DNA of 64,000 bases, from NCBI RefSeq assembly GCF_003347595.2, contig NZ_QCZK02000040.1:34822-98821 (forward strand). Reading direction: 5' to 3'. The position numbers and the translations under genes were made by a program. Below, in pieces: positions 36,701 through 48,094 of this stretch. The stretch's first letter is position 1; each line of letters opens with the position of its first letter. The notes beneath the pieces are model-generated. The model saw nothing but the letters and a program-made list of their open reading frames with translations. It was not told where the DNA came from and searched no databases. This DNA comes from Botryobacter ruber. GTDB lineage: Bacteria > Bacteroidota > Bacteroidia > Cytophagales > Hymenobacteraceae.

Positions 36701-39700
36701 TAATCTTTAACGGCACCCTGTACTCATAGAAGTTCTGCGTATAGTCCGTTCCTATCCGGATAAAGGCTTCCACATCGTCGTCACCTGTGCCCGGATTGCT
36801 CGTCTGGGCATGAATAAACATTTTCAGGCGCTTATAAATAAGCATGTCCAGGGTCAGGTTTTTGTAAACGGCTTTCGCAAAGGAATCTTTCAGGTCTTCC
36901 ACGCACAACTGCAGCGACTGCTCGTTCTGGCGGCGATCGTTTGTAGAGGCATAATCGCGCAGGCGCTCAATGCCCGGCGGCACCACGTACGGGATCACAC
37001 CATCCACGGGCTGGCTGTTTTCTTCCACGTTCACGGTAGACACGGTAAACGTACGGGCATCGTCGGTACAGGTCAGGCAGGGGCTGCCATCGTTGATAGG
37101 CTGCAGGAAGGTGCGCCACTGGTTGGCTACGAACTGGAACTGCAGGAATCGCAGCACTACCGGCTCTGCAAACTGGGTCAGGTACATGCGCATGAACCGG
37201 ATGGACTTAAAGCCGCTGATGTTTCCCACGTTTCCTGTAGGCTGGCGCACCGGTATCCGGAACTGGTACCAGTTTACTTCATCTCCAAACTTATCAGGAT
37301 GTGTAATTTTATCTACGATATAGTTCTGCCCTACTTCCAGTTGCCCCGGCTTCAGGTTAATCTTATATTCATAATACTGCTCCAGGTCGCTTACGATGTT
37401 ATCGCGGTTCAGGTCTTCTTTATCCGGGAAGGCGTAGTTGGAGAAGCGGCTGTTGGTGGGCGAGTTATTCTCCATGCCGTTAAAGTTTTTGTAGCGCATC
37501 AGGATACCTGCATTCTGCTGGTCGTATACTCCGGCAAGGTGGTGCAGGAAGTTATCGGCAGAAGGGTCGTCGGCTACGGTTTGCGGCACGGCACCGGGAA
37601 TCAGGTTCAGGAAACTGCCGCTGAAGAAGCTTCGCTCATCGGCATCATTCAACCCGTCCAGGCCAATGTCCTGCAGCTGACGGCCACCTTCCACTCCTGT
37701 AAAGGCATCGGTCAGGAACTGCTGCGTGGTTACCCTGCCCCAGATGGTTTCCTGCAGGTTCTGTACATCGGTAGGTGAGGCAGGCAAACCATTTTCGAAC
37801 GCATAGCGGTTATCTTTCAGGATATCTTCCGATACGTTGCCCAGGTTCAGCACCAGCTCTCCCCCCTCGTTGTTCATAATCTGGTTTCCGAACTCATCTT
37901 TCCGGCCATTCGGCCCGGTGATGAACGGATCCATCATCCAGAACTCGATGTACTCGATGTTGGCATTGTCGAAATCGGTATCGAAGGTGATGTCGCGGCT
38001 GATACCGCCCCAGTTGTTGCGCGGGTCTCCGGCTAACCTGCCCTGGGTGTCCAGGTTCGGGTTGTAGTTGTACTGGCCACGGTCGCGTGGGTAGTACGCC
38101 AGGTCAAACGGATATTCAAAGGTATTGGCAATCTGCGGATCGCGGCCCGGGAATACTTCGTCACGCGGGATACCCCGCACGTAATGGTTTTTTATCTCTT
38201 CGGCGGTTATGTTGGCCGGACGCAGGTTGTCGCCCTTGCGGTAGAAAATCTGGTCGACGGTGTACCAGGCCAGTTTTGCCCTGTTGTAGGAATATGCCAG
38301 GCCTTCGCCCGATACCAGGGGCGTCGGTGTGGCGGCCAGGCGCCAGCTGGCATTGTTAAAACCGCCCAGGCTGTAAGGCGTTTCGGCTCCTTCAAAATCA
38401 TCCACATACGAAGTACCGTCTTCGTTTACCGGCGACTTGGTTGCAGAAGGCACCAGTTGAGCAAATTCACCGCTGAACGTAACGCTGGAGGGCGCTTTTG
38501 TCTGGATGAGCGGAATACGGTCGGTGAGCTTGGTCAGGAAACGAGACTCTTTGGTCAGGTTTACATCAAGGCCATAGATGGTGTTGTTACTCGGCTCGTC
38601 GCCAATGCTCACGCGGTTGATGTACGGCTGCTCCTGCAAGTGCAGGACGGTTGCGCCCAGGTTAAGATCTTCGGAAACACGGTAATCGAAGCGGGCACCC
38701 AGTAATGAGCGTGGCTGAATGTTTAACAGCTCTGCTTTCTCGAAGTTTACTTTCAGGTCGCTGGCGGAGCTGATGTAGCTTGGGTTCAGGATTTTGATGC
38801 GCCCCAGGTCGTAGAACACCTGGTAATCAGTTCCTTCCACCAGCCGTGTTCCGCCAGAGTATACCGACACGGAACCTTCCGCTATCCGGAAACCGGGAAG
38901 CATGATTTCGTCGGTAGACGAAGCTTTGAAACGTCCTTTCAGGAAGAACTTGGCTTTGGTCGTAATCTGCTGGGCGTCTGTCTGCGTCAGGTCATAGAGT
39001 TCCTGGTACACATACCGGTCCACCAGTTCAGGGTTGGCGCCCAGCTTTTCAGCCAGGTAATCTCCAAACGGCTCTACCTCCGGGAAAAAGATGTTCCCGG
39101 TTTCGGGGTCGATGGTGATACCTGGCAAAAAGTCGAAGTTACCGTCGCGGGGTTTGTCGTTGTTGGTGTTTACGTTGTCCAGGTTGAGCACCTCTATCAG
39201 CGGAACATTCTGAATCGGGCTTGGCTCTTTTAAGCTGGTAATGTCTACACCGGTTTCATCGTCTTTGTAAATGATCTGCAGCTGGAAATTCTCGCGGCTC
39301 AGCTGGCTGGCGTCCAGGCGGTATACGTTCTTCATCATCAGGTCCCAGGTCGGGTACTCTAACGACGGGTTCGTTGCCCGCAGCAATTTCATATGGATGA
39401 CCTGCTCATCCTGCAGGTTCTGGTAATCTTCCATCAGCTCCCCTACTTTATAGGTTTTGCCGTTGTAGGTATACTCGAAGGCCACACCCAGCACCTGGTC
39501 GGGCAGGAGCGGTGTGGTAAGGGAGATGTAGCCCAGCTGCGGGTTGAACTTGTATTCGCGCGGGTCCATTTTACGGGCTCGCACATGCTCAAAATCGATC
39601 GCTTTCTGTAAGCCAAGGCTGCGGAGGTAATCGGCTATGGTGTTGTTGTTGCGCTGGGAAGAAACCTGGCTGTAGAGCGAGTTCACATCGTTGGCTGCAG

Positions 39701-40916
39701 GCGCATTCGGGCGCTGCTGAAACTGGTCGCGGTACGGGTCCGGTTCGCCTAAGTCCATATAGGCTACCATGTTGCGCAGATTTTCGGTAGAGCGGTTGTT
39801 GTTGGTTACATACAGCTCCAGTCGCCGGATCACGATGCCTGAGTTTACGAGCGGCAGGTTTTTAAGGGTGTTGTTGTAGCGGCCCCGGAAAAACTGCGAC
39901 AGGAAGAAGTGTCGGTTGTTGTCGTACTGGTCTACCCGGATTTCGAAAGGTTTGTTCTGCGCCCCGTTCTGCACAATGATCTCGTCGTTCCGGCCCCGTA
40001 CGTTGGAGGCGATGGCTGTTACGCCCAGTCGCCCGAACTGCATCTGGGTTTTAATACCAAACAAATTCTGCGCACCGGTTATCAAAGAGTTGTTCAGCGG
40101 CAGGCTCACGTTACCGGCTTCTATTTTCCGGATAATCTCTTCTTCGTAACCAGTGTAGTCCAGCTTCATGTTGTTTTCGAAGTCGAAGTTGGCGTTGTTG
40201 TCCCAGTTAAAGTTGAGCCGCATTTTTTCGCCGATCTTGCCTACCAGGTTAAGCGAAATGTTCTGGTCGAAATCGAAATCGCCGGTGCGTTGCTGCCGGA
40301 GCGGTATGGCCGGGTTGGAGTTACGGTTGAAGCGGGCGCCAAACTTCAGGTTTACATTACCGTTTGGCTGGATGTCCACGAAATTACCACCGAAGATCCT
40401 GTCGAAGATCGGGCTGATGTAGATCTTAGGCACCAGGCGGCGGCCGCTTACCACGCTCTCGCCATCCAGGCCGGCAGATTTGGAGCGCCAGTAATCGCGG
40501 ATGGCCTGCCGTTGCTGCCACTCCGAATACTCCTGCAACGACATGGAAGAAGGCACACGGTAATCAATATCCCCTATCGTCTCATTAATATTATACTGCT
40601 GCAGGCTGTCGTCGAGCTCCATTTGCATTTCCAGGTTGCTCGGCTGCCCGAGCAGCAGGGGCGACGACTGCGGACGCGTACTGAAAGGGTTGCCGCGCCT
40701 GTCGCGGGGAACGAAGGTAGGGCGGCGGCTTGGCAGGTACTTCTCGAGTTTGGCAGAATCTGTTCTGGCTGTATCCTGTGGCAGAAAGTACTGAAAAGCA
40801 GAAAACTTGGTTCGGGTACGCGCATGTAATTCCTCCGCCAGCGTCCACCACGCCAGCAAAGATATAGTAGCAACCGTTGCAAAAAGCAGGTTGTTCTTTT
40901 TACTGTTCCGGATCAA
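33732..40916 (-). CDS. sprA: Type IX secretion outer-membrane translocon SprA (gliding motility)
   Basis: 2394 residues, the usual giant size for SprA. The N-terminal hydrophobic segment LLFATVATISLLAWWT is followed by a long beta-rich chain, with repeated motifs such as NLSYSYAERLFTNIETDRDY and the FTA-like barrel strands typical of the family. SprA forms the very large outer-membrane barrel through which T9SS cargo exits with PorV and a plug. Together with porU and porV at 57-62 kb it shows that the organism has a type IX system. It ends 59 bases before gcvH and follows ruvA by 13 bases. Confidence 0.92.
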   Translation of the reverse strand: MIRNSKKNNLLFATVATISLLAWWTLAEELHARTRTKFSAFQYFLPQDTARTDSAKLEKYLPSRRPTFVPRDRRGNPFSTRPQSSPLLLGQPSNLEMQMELDDSLQQYNINETIGDIDYRVPSSMSLQEYSEWQQRQAIRDYWRSKSAGLDGESVVSGRRLVPKIYISPIFDRIFGGNFVDIQPNGNVNLKFGARFNRNSNPAIPLRQQRTGDFDFDQNISLNLVGKIGEKMRLNFNWDNNANFDFENNMKLDYTGYEEEIIRKIEAGNVSLPLNNSLITGAQNLFGIKTQMQFGRLGVTAIASNVRGRNDEIIVQNGAQNKPFEIRVDQYDNNRHFFLSQFFRGRYNNTLKNLPLVNSGIVIRRLELYVTNNNRSTENLRNMVAYMDLGEPDPYRDQFQQRPNAPAANDVNSLYSQVSSQRNNNTIADYLRSLGLQKAIDFEHVRARKMDPREYKFNPQLGYISLTTPLLPDQVLGVAFEYTYNGKTYKVGELMEDYQNLQDEQVIHMKLLRATNPSLEYPTWDLMMKNVYRLDASQLSRENFQLQIIYKDDETGVDITSLKEPSPIQNVPLIEVLNLDNVNTNNDKPRDGNFDFLPGITIDPETGNIFFPEVEPFGDYLAEKLGANPELVDRYVYQELYDLTQTDAQQITTKAKFFLKGRFKASSTDEIMLPGFRIAEGSVSVYSGGTRLVEGTDYQVFYDLGRIKILNPSYISSASDLKVNFEKAELLNIQPRSLLGARFDYRVSEDLNLGATVLHLQEQPYINRVSIGDEPSNNTIYGLDVNLTKESRFLTKLTDRIPLIQTKAPSSVTFSGEFAQLVPSATKSPVNEDGTSYVDDFEGAETPYSLGGFNNASWRLAATPTPLVSGEGLAYSYNRAKLAWYTVDQIFYRKGDNLRPANITAEEIKNHYVRGIPRDEVFPGRDPQIANTFEYPFDLAYYPRDRGQYNYNPNLDTQGRLAGDPRNNWGGISRDITFDTDFDNANIEYIEFWMMDPFITGPNGRKDEFGNQIMNNEGGELVLNLGNVSEDILKDNRYAFENGLPASPTDVQNLQETIWGRVTTQQFLTDAFTGVEGGRQLQDIGLDGLNDADERSFFSGSFLNLIPGAVPQTVADDPSADNFLHHLAGVYDQQNAGILMRYKNFNGMENNSPTNSRFSNYAFPDKEDLNRDNIVSDLEQYYEYKINLKPGQLEVGQNYIVDKITHPDKFGDEVNWYQFRIPVRQPTGNVGNISGFKSIRFMRMYLTQFAEPVVLRFLQFQFVANQWRTFLQPINDGSPCLTCTDDARTFTVSTVNVEENSQPVDGVIPYVVPPGIERLRDYASTNDRRQNEQSLQLCVEDLKDSFAKAVYKNLTLDMLIYKRLKMFIHAQTSNPGTGDDDVEAFIRIGTDYTQNFYEYRVPLKITSQGSTSPDAIWPAQNQIDIAIEDLINAKVARNKISGFNLRQPYEVVLPNGKIIRVVGNPDFSEVQSVMIGIRNPKKTNDDGRSHSVCVWFDELRVTDFRNQTGWAANARLNTKLADFANLTATGSYTTVGFGALQQKIAQRARENTAVFDVSANIVADKFLPEKLGIKVPLSVQYGTLNSEPQFDPLDKDVPLEQSLDRFDNADERREYRKEVTTQETRKSISLLNVRKERTDPDDKVKPYDIENFALSYSYAERLFTNIETDRDYTKTYNGAVAYNYTTTPKAFEPFAKTESLKSPYLRLIKDLNFTPLPSRFAFRADLDRRYNETFLQRRDPGSGLITTRGIEPTFQKYFFFNRVYDMRWDISKNLALDYTATNRSVVDEPDYRINKNIDSLQYKNEVIWDNLKSGGRNTNFNQTIALNYKLPLDKFPLTDWLGAETRYATTYTWTAGSTALNQAANFRLGNTAENSTEISVQGRVDMVKLYNKVKFLKEANTPAPQGRPTPPPKPVPGDTTDQKPKRELKFAKSLASFLMMTRSLNFSYQQNEGTLIPGYLPSTRFFGLDQGFEAPGVPFVLGQQYDLDELYNRVYSNGWYTDSSQYLNTPFSAMRTETFTARANLEPFKTFNIQVDVRRNLSKIEEVFYRKEFDDFGDIGDINQRQNPINNGSFSTSYLALGTFFEGNGSGRSEAFEAFIRHRHAIQQKLTEAYPAAGASGYTPNSQTVLMDAFNYAYQGRDVNGYEAEPTKPFDRLPIPNWNVNYNGLSQLPFFQRWFSQVALKHAYSSTYNITSFTTSLNYNQEPDGFPTSRNELGQLVPYYIVSQVTVIERMAPLIGVNFRTKTNFTGNIEYKMERNLSLNLTNAQVTESNVKDYVIGFGYTTSNFRIPFRIGGERRTLENELTARLDFSVRDNQTVQRAIARDDQGVETSQNQITNGTKQLQLRPTIDYVLSQRINLQFYLLRTVSDPKISTSFRNAVSEGGVQVRVSLQ

Positions 40917-40929
40917 ATCAGGTAAATAT

Positions 40930-41520
40930 CTAAGACGATTTTAATGCAAACTTAATCAGCTCTTCAACGCTTAAGGTGCTACCCTCACGCTTGATGATGG
41001 CATCGAGGGTTTTCTCCGCCACATTCTTCGCAAACCCAAGTGTAACTAAAGCAGATAACGCTTCGGCCCGGTTTGTATTGTGTGCCGCAGCAGGCGCAGC
41101 AGCATCTGCCAGCAGGGCTTCTTTCTTTATTTTATCTTTCAGTTCCAGGATGATACGCTGGGCTGTTTTGGCGCCAATTCCCTTTACATGCTGTATGGTG
41201 CGCACATCTTCGCGCACAATCGCCTGCTGGATTTCCTCTACCGAAAGCGACGACAAAATCATCAGGCCGGTATTGGGGCCAACCCCTGAAATAGAGATAA
41301 GATGTAAAAATGTCTCTTTTTCGGCTGATGTGGAAAAGCCATACAAGGTATGGGCATCTTCCTTGATGTGCAGGTAGGTTTGCAGCCTGCAGCGCTCGCC
41401 AGCCGGCAAAGCGGAATAAGTACTTAAGGGGATCCTGATCTGGTAGCCTACGCCATTAACATCAATAATCACGTAGGATGGATCTTTGTAGGCAAGTTTA
41501 CCGTCTATGTAAGCTATCAT
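40930..41520 (-). CDS. ruvA: Holliday junction branch-migration protein RuvA
   Basis: 196 residues. OB-fold start MIAYIDGKLAYKDPSYVIIDVNGVGYQI, two helix-hairpin-helix motifs (SISGVGPNTGLMIL, HVKGIGAKTAQRIILEL), and a C-terminal domain III (ALVTLGFAKNVAEKTLDAII) that contacts RuvB. It binds four-way junctions. It lies between malic enzyme (5 bases) and sprA. Confidence 0.95.
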   Translation of the reverse strand: MIAYIDGKLAYKDPSYVIIDVNGVGYQIRIPLSTYSALPAGERCRLQTYLHIKEDAHTLYGFSTSAEKETFLHLISISGVGPNTGLMILSSLSVEEIQQAIVREDVRTIQHVKGIGAKTAQRIILELKDKIKKEALLADAAAPAAAHNTNRAEALSALVTLGFAKNVAEKTLDAIIKREGSTLSVEELIKFALKSS

Positions 41521-41525
41521 TTATT

Positions 41526-43796
<2,271 letters not shown>

Positions 43797-43913
43797 AGTA
43801 AGCAATTAGTGTGTCAGGCGCTTTAAGGGTACTTGTTACAAAGGACAGACGCAGTGCTGCCATGTCTTATGCCCAATTTCCTAAGAATTCAGCATTTACC
43901 AAACAATAGCAGG

Positions 43914-43921
43914 CAAAGATA
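43914..43921 (-). promoter_or_regulatory. -7 promoter element of maeB
   Basis: Minus-strand TATCTTTG matches TAnnTTTG, about 118 bases before the malic enzyme ATG. The -33 match is weak. Confidence 0.35.
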
Positions 43922-44197
43922 CGGCGTCTTCATCCTTTAATTCTTATAAAATTTCCTTTTTTTGGCATTTAGCTCCTTATTTCTGCAGCTAACACCGGTT
44001 AGCACCGGTAGTACCCTGTTAGCGGCAACAAATCCTTCCGCTGCTGCGGGTGCATTTTTTCCCGAAACAGCAGAAACTGTTAGCATGAACGGCAACAGGT
44101 GCAGCAATGTTGGTCGAAAATACTTATTTCTGAACCAGCCGGAAATTATTTAACCGAAGCGCAACAGCCGCAGCCTGGCCCAAAACCTGAAATAAAG

Positions 44198-44228
44198 GAG
44201 CAGTGGGTGTGGAGACGGGTGCTGCAGA
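44198..44228 (+). repeat. Family A intergenic repeat (diverged)
   Basis: GGAGCAGTGGGTGTGGAGAC followed by GGGTGCTGCAG. The ends match the family, but the centre has changed. Partner of the inverted copy at 44354-44388. Confidence 0.5.
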
Positions 44229-44353
44229 TGAAAAAAAGAGGCATTCTGAAGCCTGAAGCGTGCCGGGATGCAGTGTGCTGGCAACATTACCTGCGCTCCT
44301 CCCGCTGCTTAACACAAGATAACCCGGGACGCTCCTTTTGGGCATGCGCAGGA

Positions 44354-44388
44354 TTTGCTGCCCCTGCCACCACAGCCTTTGCTGCTGA
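44354..44388 (-). repeat. Family A intergenic repeat
   Basis: Plus strand TTTGCTGCCCCTGCCACCAC followed by AGCCTTTGCTGCTGA. Full core conserved, inverted. Confidence 0.75.
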
Positions 44389-44791
44389 AAACCTTACGCC
44401 CGGATGCGCTAAAATAAGATCAACGCTGAATAAGAGCGACTGGAACGGTAACCGGTACCAGAAAGCCATAGCCCCGATAGCAACGTTCACCCTTGATTTT
44501 GTGCCGTTCAGCGGCAAAACAGATATATTCACCAACTAAGCAGAAACAACACAAAAAAATACCATTTAAGCACCAACAGGCAGCGCCGGTCCGCGTAAAC
44601 ATAACTAAACCATTACCGGGTACAGAAACAAGCACGCAACCAATTTACAATCAGTCACTTTACCCGAAACCTTCGACCTCCCAACCAGCGACACACACGC
44701 CTGATAACCGGATAAGTTATCGCGTCGCCGGCATAGTAGAACTATTGCAGTTGTCTCAGAATTTTTAAATACACCAATAAAGATATCCCTT

Positions 44792-44968
44792 ATGAAAGTC
44801 GTTATGCTCTTACTCGCCATGCTGCTGATGTTTGCAGGAATATTAAAGAAAACAGCCGACGATGTGCAGGAAATTGCTGCCAGAACGGAAATGAAACAGT
44901 ACATGCAACAATACCCCAACCTGTTACCAGAGTTTGAGGTAGTTGCCAAACGCTTGCCGAATACCTGA
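44792..44968 (+). CDS. Small membrane protein, 58 residues, unknown
   Basis: A short frame starting ATGAAAGTCGTTATGCTC encodes one hydrophobic helix (VVMLLLAMLLMFAGIL), then a charged amphipathic helix (KKTADDVQEIAARTEMKQYM) and a tail ending KRLPNT. The plan is that of a single-pass small membrane protein and codon use looks coding. No homologue is recognised. It stands alone in a large intergenic region, so expression is unproven. Confidence 0.45.
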   Translation: MKVVMLLLAMLLMFAGILKKTADDVQEIAARTEMKQYMQQYPNLLPEFEVVAKRLPNT

Positions 44969-45074
44969 TTACTCCGGGCGTTTCGCCCGCGTGCCATTAG
45001 TCGGAATAAAACTATGAGAACACGCTGGCAAGCGGAGGCAGCTGTATGTTTCAGCACCTGACTGGCAGACAAGT

Positions 45075-45102
45075 CCCAGTCTATGGTACGCTATAGACTG
45101 GG
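45075..45102. terminator. Hairpin downstream of yicC
   Basis: Perfect 10-bp inverted repeat CCCAGTCTAT / ATAGACTGGG with an 8-base loop, about 75 bases past the yicC stop. It has no T-run, so the terminator role is tentative. Confidence 0.45.
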
Positions 45103-45175
45103 CAAACATACCTTTACACCAGACCTGCTGATGTTACAACACCGGCAGGCAAAAACTGCATTGCACCAACAGCAG

Positions 45176-46057
45176 CTACAGGATGTTGTTTATCTGCTCT
45201 TTTATCTTCTCCAGTTCTTCCTTCATCTCCACCACATAATGCTGAATAGTCGCATCGTTGGCCTTGGAGCCGATCGTGTTTATTTCGCGCCCGATTTCCT
45301 GCGCTATAAAACCTAGTTTTTTCCCGGTTGGCTCGGGCAGGTACACCGTTTCGGTGAAGTAGTGCAGGTGGTTGATGAGCCGTACTTTTTCTTCGGCAAT
45401 ATCGAGTTTCTCCATAAAATAGACCATCTCCTGCTCAAACCGGTTCTGGTCGAAACTTTCGGAGCTTTCTATTTCGGTCAGGTGTGTTTTGATGCGGTTG
45501 CGGATATGCTCCATGCGCTCCGGGTCGCGCTTCTCTATTTCGGCCAGTAAAATCCGGATGCGGTCGATGTACGACACCACTTCGGCGGTCAGCGCTTTGC
45601 CTTCGTCGGTCCTGAACGTGTTGATGCTCTCGATGGCTTCCTGCACCAGCGGCTGTATCGCCTGCCAGGCGGCAGCGCTACCTTCGTCCTCGCCCTGGCT
45701 TTGCTGCAGCACATCGGGCATGTGCAGGGCCAGGCGAAAGAGCTCGTCTTTGGAGCTTCCCAGCGCATTTGCTACTTCTTCGAACTCGCGGTAATAAGCC
45801 TGCAGCAACTCTTTGTTGATGCTGCTTTTTGCCTGCTGCGCCTGGTTTCGGGTATAATCGATGCAAATACTCACTTTGCCGCGCACCAGTGCCTTTGTCA
45901 GCATATTCCGGATTTCGTATTCATGCTCGTTTATAAAGCGGGGCAATCGTACGCTCAAATCCATTCCTTTGGAATTGAGCGATCTGATTTCCACGGCAAT
46001 GGTTACCTGGTCTGTATCTAGGCGGGCACTGCCAAAGCCTGTCATGGACTGCAACAT
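45176..46057 (-). CDS. yicC: YicC/YloC-family endoribonuclease
   Basis: 293 residues, full family length. N-terminal MLQSMTGFGSA and LSVRLPRFINEHEYEIR, C-terminal FYMEKLDIAEEKVRLINHLHYF and GRKLGFIAQEIGREINTIGSKAND-like block (here GKKLGFIAQEIGREINTIGS) with the conserved terminal helix. Proteins of this family are RNases in E. coli and B. subtilis. It usually precedes gmk, but gmk is not adjacent here. Confidence 0.92.
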   Translation of the reverse strand: MLQSMTGFGSARLDTDQVTIAVEIRSLNSKGMDLSVRLPRFINEHEYEIRNMLTKALVRGKVSICIDYTRNQAQQAKSSINKELLQAYYREFEEVANALGSSKDELFRLALHMPDVLQQSQGEDEGSAAAWQAIQPLVQEAIESINTFRTDEGKALTAEVVSYIDRIRILLAEIEKRDPERMEHIRNRIKTHLTEIESSESFDQNRFEQEMVYFMEKLDIAEEKVRLINHLHYFTETVYLPEPTGKKLGFIAQEIGREINTIGSKANDATIQHYVVEMKEELEKIKEQINNIL

Positions 46058-46197
46058 AAGCTATTTTCAAAATGATGTTCTGGCAAATTAAGTATAATTA
46101 TTTTCATTTTTCAGCCTCCTACCCTATTAATACTGTTTTCGCTGGAAATTAGGTATAACGTCCTGTTCTTTTTTAAGAAAAACCTTTGTTAAACAAG

Positions 46198-46230
46198 GAG
46201 CAGTGGCTGTGGTGGCAGGGGCAGCAGAAC
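46198..46230 (+). repeat. Family A intergenic repeat
   Basis: GGAGCAGTGGCTGTGGTGGC followed by AGGGGCAGCAGAAC. The best match to the consensus, in the divergent yicC/sulP region upstream of the sulP promoter. Confidence 0.8.
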
Positions 46231-46280
46231 TTATTCAGCAATAAAAGCGCTGACAAATTCTTCTGCATCAAAAAAATACC

Positions 46281-46288
46281 TACTTTTG
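46281..46288 (+). promoter_or_regulatory. -7 promoter element of the SulP transporter gene
   Basis: TACTTTTG matches TAnnTTTG. It predicts a transcript start near 46295 and so a leader of about 190 bases before the ATG at 46489. Confidence 0.5.
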
Positions 46289-46323
46289 CACCCACAATGA
46301 TATACTCTGTTCCATTTATAGCC

Positions 46324-46422
46324 GTCACGCCACCGTGACCATTTCGTAACCTGGCCTCCTCTGGCCCAGGCACCTGCTGTATCCTGATCCTATTTTAATT
46401 ATACACGCTGCTGCCAGTGTGT
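46324..46422 (+). promoter_or_regulatory. Structured 5' leader of the SulP gene
   Basis: Three hairpins in about 100 bases: GTCACG/CGTGAC (46324-46339), CCTGG..CCAGG (46350-46370), and the 8-bp ACACGCTG-ctgc-CAGTGTGT (46403-46422, one G-U). The leader is long for this genome. It may be a cis-acting RNA regulating anion uptake; no known riboswitch was recognised. Confidence 0.4.
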
Positions 46423-46488
46423 ACAGATCCGTTATGTTTCTGTGGCACCTGTGTAGCATCCACCTCACGTCAGTTATTTTATTTAAGC

Positions 46489-48030
46489 ATGAAGCCATTA
46501 TTACGTCTTTTTGATTTTAGCCGGAAGGTTGAATACAGAATTGAAATTTTAGCCGGGCTCACGGTTGCCATGACCATGATCCCGGAATCGCTGTCCTTTG
46601 CCATATTAGCAGGGTTTCCGCCACTGGTTGGCTTGTACGCTGCTTTTATCATGGGCTTGGTTACGGCAGTGCTGGGCGGCAGGCCGGGCATGATCTCGGG
46701 TGGCGCAGGCGCTACGGCCGTTGTACTGATCGCCTTGATGCAGTCGCACGGGCTGGAATATGTGTTTGCGGCAGTGGCCCTGGCTGGTGTTTTACAGATC
46801 TTGGTCGGCGTATTTAAGCTGGGCAAGTTCATACGCCTGGTGCCGCAGCCCGTGATGTATGGGTTTGTAAACGGGTTAGCGGTAATCATATTTATGGCGC
46901 AGTTTGAGCAGTTCAAAACTGTTGTAAACGGCGAAGTTACCTGGCTCAGCGGCACCCCTTTACTTATTATGGCCGGACTGGTAGCCTTAACCATTGCTAT
47001 TATTGTGGTTATGCCCAAAATAACCAAAGCCATCCCGCCTTCGCTGGCAGCCATTATTGTGGTGTTCGGTCTTGTGCTGGGCTTCGGGATTGATACGAAA
47101 ATTGTTCGCGATATTGCTGCTGTGAGCGGCGGTTTACCTCCTTTCCATATCCCGGAAGTACCACTCACGCTGGAGATGCTGCAGGTTATTTTTCCGTATG
47201 CCCTGATTATGGCTGGCGTGGGCTTAACCGAAAGTTTATTAACCCTGAACCTGGTAGACGAAATTACGAGCACCAGGGGCAATGGCAACCGGGAAAGTGT
47301 TGCCCAGGGAAGCGCTAACTTACTCAATGGTTTCTTCTTTGGCATGGGCGGTTGCGCCATGATTGCGCAGACCCTGGTAAACCTTTCTGCTGGCGCCAGG
47401 GCACGTGTTGCCGGTATAGTTGCGGCTTTAACCATCCTGGCTATTATCCTGGTTGGGGCTCCGGTAATTGAGCGGGTACCGATGGCCGCGTTAACAGGCG
47501 TTATGATTATGGTAGCGATCGGTACGTTCGAGTGGATCAGCATCCGGATCGTCAATAAAATGCCGAAGCAGGATGTGTTCGTCGGTATTCTGGTTGCCGT
47601 CATCACCGTCTGGCTGCACAACCTGGCTCTCGCTGTGCTGATTGGCGTGATCATTTCGGCGTTGGTTTTTGCCTGGGAGAGCGCCAAGCGCATCCGGGCC
47701 AGAAAGTATACCGATGCGCATGGTGTTAAACATTACGAACTTTATGGCCCGCTGTTCTTTGGCTCTGTTACCGCTTTTACCGAAAAGTTTGATGTTCAAA
47801 ACGACCCGAAGGAGGTAATCATAGACTTTAAAGATAGCCGGGTGGCCGACATGTCGGGCATTGATGCGCTGAACAAGCTGACGGAGCGTTACCAGAAAGC
47901 AGGCAAAAAACTGCACCTGAAGCACCTGAGCCCTGACTGCCTGCTGCTGCTTAAAAATGCCGAAGAGGTGATCGATGTAAATATCCTGGAAGACCCGCAG
48001 TACGCGGTTGTATCGGACAGGCTGGCGTAG
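46489..48030 (+). CDS. SulP-family inorganic anion transporter
   Basis: 513 residues from the ATG at 46489 (MKPLLRLFDFSRKV). Early SLC26/SulP signature AGLTVAMTMIPESLSFAI, about 12 membrane segments, and a cytoplasmic C-terminal STAS domain (about 415-513: VIIDFKDSRVADMSGIDALNKL). Such proteins carry sulfate, bicarbonate or similar anions; the substrate is not predictable from sequence alone. It is followed by a strong terminator. Confidence 0.9.
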   Translation: MKPLLRLFDFSRKVEYRIEILAGLTVAMTMIPESLSFAILAGFPPLVGLYAAFIMGLVTAVLGGRPGMISGGAGATAVVLIALMQSHGLEYVFAAVALAGVLQILVGVFKLGKFIRLVPQPVMYGFVNGLAVIIFMAQFEQFKTVVNGEVTWLSGTPLLIMAGLVALTIAIIVVMPKITKAIPPSLAAIIVVFGLVLGFGIDTKIVRDIAAVSGGLPPFHIPEVPLTLEMLQVIFPYALIMAGVGLTESLLTLNLVDEITSTRGNGNRESVAQGSANLLNGFFFGMGGCAMIAQTLVNLSAGARARVAGIVAALTILAIILVGAPVIERVPMAALTGVMIMVAIGTFEWISIRIVNKMPKQDVFVGILVAVITVWLHNLALAVLIGVIISALVFAWESAKRIRARKYTDAHGVKHYELYGPLFFGSVTAFTEKFDVQNDPKEVIIDFKDSRVADMSGIDALNKLTERYQKAGKKLHLKHLSPDCLLLLKNAEEVIDVNILEDPQYAVVSDRLA

Positions 48031-48050
48031 GTCGTGCAGTTGAGATAAAA

Positions 48051-48094
48051 CAGCAGCGGCTCCTGAAGATGATTCGGGAGCCGCTGCTGGTTTT
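48051..48094 (+). terminator. Strong hairpin terminator after the SulP gene
   Basis: A 17-bp stem, CAGCAGCGGCTCCTGAA / TTCGGGAGCCGCTGCTG with one G-U, a 5-base loop, then GTTTT. The outer part resembles the GCAGCGGCT end of family A. Confidence 0.85.

Larger units (their letters stand above)
43797..44791. other. Long intergenic region upstream of maeB
   Basis: About 1 kb without a convincing gene. It contains the maeB promoter, a diverged family A copy, and a clear inverted family A copy. Open frames here (for example around 44099-44539) have no recognisable protein character and pass through the repeats. Confidence 0.55.

Noticed and set aside
44099..44539. 146-codon frame upstream of yicC
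   Set aside because: Passes through two repeat copies; no signal peptide, domain or plausible start.
46479..47693. 404-codon minus-strand frame opposite the SulP gene
   Set aside because: Shadow of a strong membrane-protein gene; composition is Ile/Thr/Pro-rich antisense and shows no domain.
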